From the NCBI GenBank assembly GCA_004335635.1, contig QAXH01006322.1, positions 118,633-182,632 on the forward strand: a stretch of DNA of 64,000 bases, in the 5' to 3' direction. The translations under genes were made by a program, and so were the position numbers. Shown here one piece after another: positions 60,282-64,000 of the stretch (position 1 is the first letter of the stretch; each line of letters opens with the position of its first letter). This DNA comes from Chloromonas sp. AAM2 (lineage: Eukaryota; Chlorophyta; Chlorophyceae; Chlamydomonadales; Chlamydomonadaceae). The notes under the pieces are model-generated. The model was not told the origin of the DNA. It ran no database searches and worked only from the letters and a program-made list of their open reading frames with translations.

Positions 60282-62166
60282 CCCGAAGATTACGACAGAT
60301 GCCAATGATGAAGTCCCTTGTTATCATGTAACGTGGAAGATATGACAGACAGATTAAGCCTGTACGTCGACCATGACAAACTCGGTGTGCTGTTTGTGCG
60401 CTGGATGAATTGGAGCTTGGTCACCCTAATACGCTGAAATATCTGACAGCCTTAGAAAATCGGGCCTCCACGTTTCTAAACATTAGGACGGAAAGGATGG
60501 AGCGCAATGATGTTCCTGTATACTGCTCATATGCTAGAGCAGGGGTCGGAGCCGGCACGATCCAGTATCCGCAGCTCCTGCCGCAAGACGACTTGATTTG
60601 GAACGGCACAAGATTAACAGACTGCACAAGATCAACAGAGTGCTCAGTCCTATTGTACCTGTACTACGAACCCGTGCTGTGGCTGGGAAGTGAGCGTGGC
60701 TGGGACAACGGGCAACGCATTTTCAGCCTCAAGGGCCTGTGCACTCCCTCCTTGTAACTGTCTCTGGCCTTGCTACTACGTACCTGCGGACATCAATACT
60801 GCTGACATCAGTGGGTGCACTCTTTTCAAGGCACGTATAGACTCTTTTCTTGACACGCCCGTGGGCTGTATCCCAATCAATAACTCATGCTATGCGCTAT
60901 CAGCACATACGACCGATTAGCATCAGCAGCTGGCCTCTATGCCTTGCTTTTGTGCGAGCGAGACATGCGACCATGTCGTTGTTGTTTACATGGCCTTCAG
61001 TCCGGGGAGGACTGCTCAGCAGGGGCAAGGGGGGAAGGAAAGTAGGTGACCCTATTGATCACCACTGCACCCTAAGCAACAACCACAAAGTCACGTTGAA
61101 CAATTCCTTAGTCAGAAGCCTGTGTTATCTCCCAGCACTCAACTCTACAGCATTCACAAGGCAAATGTGCAACTCCTTGCCAGAAGGCTGACGTAGCACA
61201 AACTGGCCTTCCCGTGCCGTTACTGTGGGGCGATGCCATGGAGTGCCGTGCGACCCTGCGACCATGTATAGCACCCAAGGACCCACGTGTTGTTGTTGTT
61301 GTTTTGTCATACTCAAGGACGACTTGTACGAGCAAGTTCCAAAGGTGTGCACGTATGGCCAATGTGCATGCATTCAGCAACCTTGCCGGCTCAGGTTCGT
61401 TTGTTGTGGCAACACAACACTCGTGGTGCACTATCCGTTCGCAGGTGAGCGTCAGCCGGAGATTACAGATCACCGACGAGGTCAAATGAAATGCTTAACC
61501 AAGTCGTCTTCAACCAATGGCTGATCGGCTTCTTGCCGTTGTAGCAACCTGACGGTCAATGAACAAGCGGGCCAGTTGGCGACCTGGTGCGCGTTGTCGG
61601 CAGCTGTCACTAGTTTCACTTAGCTGTCACTAGCTCGGTTGATGACCATAACAATACATCATGGAAGCAGATTGTTAAGGTATCTCAAGGGCCAGAGCAG
61701 CAACCATATCGTACAAAAACAAGCTTACTGAAACCAGCCGACCGGAACGACGGGCAACACCGTCGGGAGAATAATCCGGCCTGGAAAGCTTTTTGCGGCT
61801 TTGTTCATGTGCAAATAGGTACCGCAAGGCTATTGCCTTTGCAAAGGCGGATTGTGAACGGTACGTGCATTTCCTGCATTCCCCTACCGGCAGATGCAAG
61901 GCCACTTCCGTACCCAGCCCTTGGCACAAATCAATGCTGATCAAAGCTAAAACTAGGCAGCTAACTATAGGCGATCACACACGGCAAAAAGGCCAAATCT
62001 GTACCCAGTATATTTGCGCTGAGCAGAGCAAATGCAGGTTCCATGGACATCTGCATGCAGTGGTGGCTGCGCACTTGATAAACTTGCTGTCGTGTTGTGC
62101 TGCATGTGATGCCTTGATGCCTTATAGCTCCCCGAGGCATCACGCAAGCCAGGCGTTCGCTATCAG
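60282..62166. other. No recognisable gene
   Basis: Short open frames occur on both strands, but none starts at a convincing ATG, has good splice sites or recalls a family. A short TTG/GTT run (61286-61308) is present. Confidence 0.35.
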
Positions 62167-62430
62167 ATGCTCCAAGACGAAGAGCAGAAGGAAGTGATGG
62201 CAACCATGAAGACGTGTGCCTCAGTTTCAGCCATGAAGCGTGGGCTGGCAATGCTTCTCGATGCCACTGATGGCAGCACAGAGGAGAAGTTAGAAGCACC
62301 ACATGAGTTTATTGGTATGAATGCAGCACAGGGTGCCGCAGCACAGATCCTTGACATGCCTGAGGAGCTGCTTCACGTCTTTGAGATTGAGATTGAGCCC
62401 TCTTGCCCATGGTATACAACATTCAGCTGA
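62167..62430 (+). CDS. Small 87-residue acidic ORF, unidentified
   Basis: An ATG at 62167 opens 87 codons to TGA at 62428-62430. The product is helical-looking and acidic: MLQDEEQKEVMATMKTC, KRGLAMLLDATDGSTEEKLE, AAQGAAAQILDMPEELLHVF. Upstream bases are poor in coding signal, so this could be a lone small gene, a terminal exon or chance. No family was recognised. Confidence 0.3.
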   Translation: MLQDEEQKEVMATMKTCASVSAMKRGLAMLLDATDGSTEEKLEAPHEFIGMNAAQGAAAQILDMPEELLHVFEIEIEPSCPWYTTFS

Positions 62431-62832
62431 CACCTCGTCACACGCCAACCTCTCTCCAATCATGCCTCAACCTGTGTACAAGTCATGACGGAATGGATTG
62501 AGCTCATGTTTGTGCTGACCTGATCTGGAGGTGCTGCTGCCAGGTGCTGCGCACTCGCACATGGCATGCAGCATGGGCAGCCCAGCAAGCATCACTGCCG
62601 AAAGTCAAAGCAGCATAACTAATACTTAACCCCCTGATAGCCCAGAACATACCCGACAGGCCAGAAGTTGCTTTGCTTGATCGTTTATCACAACTGTGAG
62701 GCTTGCAGTTCAAAGAAAAAGAAGTTTGCCAGTTCTGGGACAGTTTCTGTGTGGCACCGTGACGAGGCTGTCAGTCGTCTGTGGAACTAGTGTTTTCAGA
62801 AGTGCGTCCATACTAAGTTTTTTTTTTTGAGT

Positions 62833-63083
62833 CCTCATGTTCCGGTATCAGCAGGTTCAGGCAACCGGACAGAACTCAAGTTTACAGCACCAGAACAATA
62901 ACAGCGCCCATGGGCTGTGCAATCAACCCTTACGACTGGTGTACAAGCAGCCCTCATGTTCCGGTAGCAAAAGGTTCAGGCAATAAGACGAGCTTACAGC
63001 ATACAGCAAGATTGACAACAGCGCCAGTGGGCAATGAACTCGAACTGTGTGCAATCAACACTTGAGACTGTTGCGCAAGTGCG
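62833..63083. repeat. Two-copy tandem repeat of about 119 bases
   Basis: The unit begins CCTCATGTTCCGGTA at 62833 and again at 62952. Both copies share AGGTTCAGGCAA, TTACAGCA, ACAACAGCGCC or AACAGCGCC, GTGCAATCAAC and a GACTG-ACAAG/GCAAG end. No coding signal is associated. Confidence 0.8.
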
Positions 63084-64000
63084 TTCAAGGTTGGTGTTTC
63101 CTACGAAACTCAAGTCAGAGGGTAGGTAGCATGCAACCAATGGGTGCGCAGCTTAAGCGTCCAAGGACCCACTTCCCCCATTAAGCAAATTCCAAATGCG
63201 TGCCAGTATAGCTGAATATAAGCAGTCAGCTGCCAAGCAAACATGCATGCATCCGGCAGCCTTGACGGATCAGTTCCGGTCGTGATCACTGAGAAGCTGG
63301 AAAACACCCCTCTCCCCTGCCCTCCCTTCCCCCCCAGTATATTGTTCAACAATGACATCAAATCTCAATATGAAGGTGCAGGCCAATCCAAATCAAAGGC
63401 AGATACCGACGGGTCCAAATGAAATGTCTAACTGAATACCGGGTTAACCATCGGCTTATTTGCCTTAGTACGACCCAGATAACTTGCTCTGCAAGTTTGA
63501 GTACGTGGGGCAGCAGGTTTTGGTAGGGTCAAAGATTGAGTAAGGACAGAAGCCGGTGCCCTGGTAGTTGCAGAGCTTCTCGATCGTCCCACATGGAGAA
63601 CTGCAGGGGCAGGACGACAAGGCACGTGTGTTGCTGCGTTGGTCTGCATCATGGGCTGAGGAGCTGTCTGTTATAACAAGGAAGTGACAACAAGCGCGTG
63701 TCGCATCGCAAAACACTCAAATGTGACATGGCACAAAGCTCGAAACAATGCGGCAAATCTGTACCCTGCTATTTCGTTTGCTCCTGGCTTCTTGTTTACC
63801 CTGCTCATTTCCTTTCTTATGAGTTGTGCTGTGCCAAGGCAAACACACACAAGCTGACAATGGTACCCAACCTCGTCCCTTGCATGGCTTGTTACCGTTT
63901 GCTTGGTAGTAGTATCTACAATCGGATTAAACCAGTCGACTTGGGGTTGCCCAAGGATCGAGTAGAACTACTAAGAGTAGGACTACTAGTCGAGTAGGAC
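63084..64000. other. No recognisable gene
   Basis: I saw nothing that could be supported as a gene in this last stretch. A TACTAAGAGTAGGACTACTA-type near-repeat is at the very end (63967-64000). Confidence 0.3.

Overview
The window is eukaryotic nuclear DNA, most likely from a green alga (Chlorophyta). Genes are cut into many short exons by GT-AG introns. CA, CAG and 4-bp microsatellites are abundant, and several proteins carry long Gln/Ala-rich inserts. One gene encodes a longin plus mu-homology protein that resembles TCUP/TML of the TSET/TPLATE complex. Bacterial-type TsaE and TsaD suggest an organelle of bacterial origin. No rRNA, tRNA, CRISPR array or intact transposon was recognised. Gene models were built by hand from family motifs, splice sites and reading-frame phase; models described as phase-consistent keep one open frame through every junction.

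Left part (0-27.7 kb), almost all on the minus strand: an RluA/RPUSD2-type pseudouridine synthase (908-6646), RMI1 (7417-12337), a leucine-rich, possibly F-box protein (13018-15204), TsaD (15894-19812), TsaE (about 20129-22558), a HIT protein (22659-23615), a doubtful exon pair near 25 kb and an unidentified 236-residue protein (26298-27663). At the extreme left edge is the 3' end of a plus-strand Cys-containing protein.

Middle part (28-45.6 kb): a large plus-strand VPS39/TGFBRAP1-type vesicle-tethering gene of about 20 exons (about 28.4-39.57 kb) converges on a minus-strand GT49 (LARGE/B4GAT1-like) glycosyltransferase (40807-45638).

Right part (46-64 kb), plus strand: a 735-residue coiled-coil protein (45985-52539) that shares a 346-bp divergent promoter region with the GT49 gene, a small ORF, PDCD5 (53353-54874), and the longin/mu-homology gene (56659-60281, 5' end unresolved). 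From 60.3 kb to the end there is little coding signal.

The most interesting feature is the tight same-strand run HIT - TsaE - TsaD. The gaps are about 100 bp and 316 bp. TsaE and TsaD are partners in bacterial-type t6A tRNA modification, so a eukaryotic genome here has a functional cluster that could be transcribed as one message. The membrane-traffic genes (VPS39-like, longin/mu-homology) and the genome-stability gene RMI1 are ordinary housekeeping genes with unusually expanded low-complexity regions.
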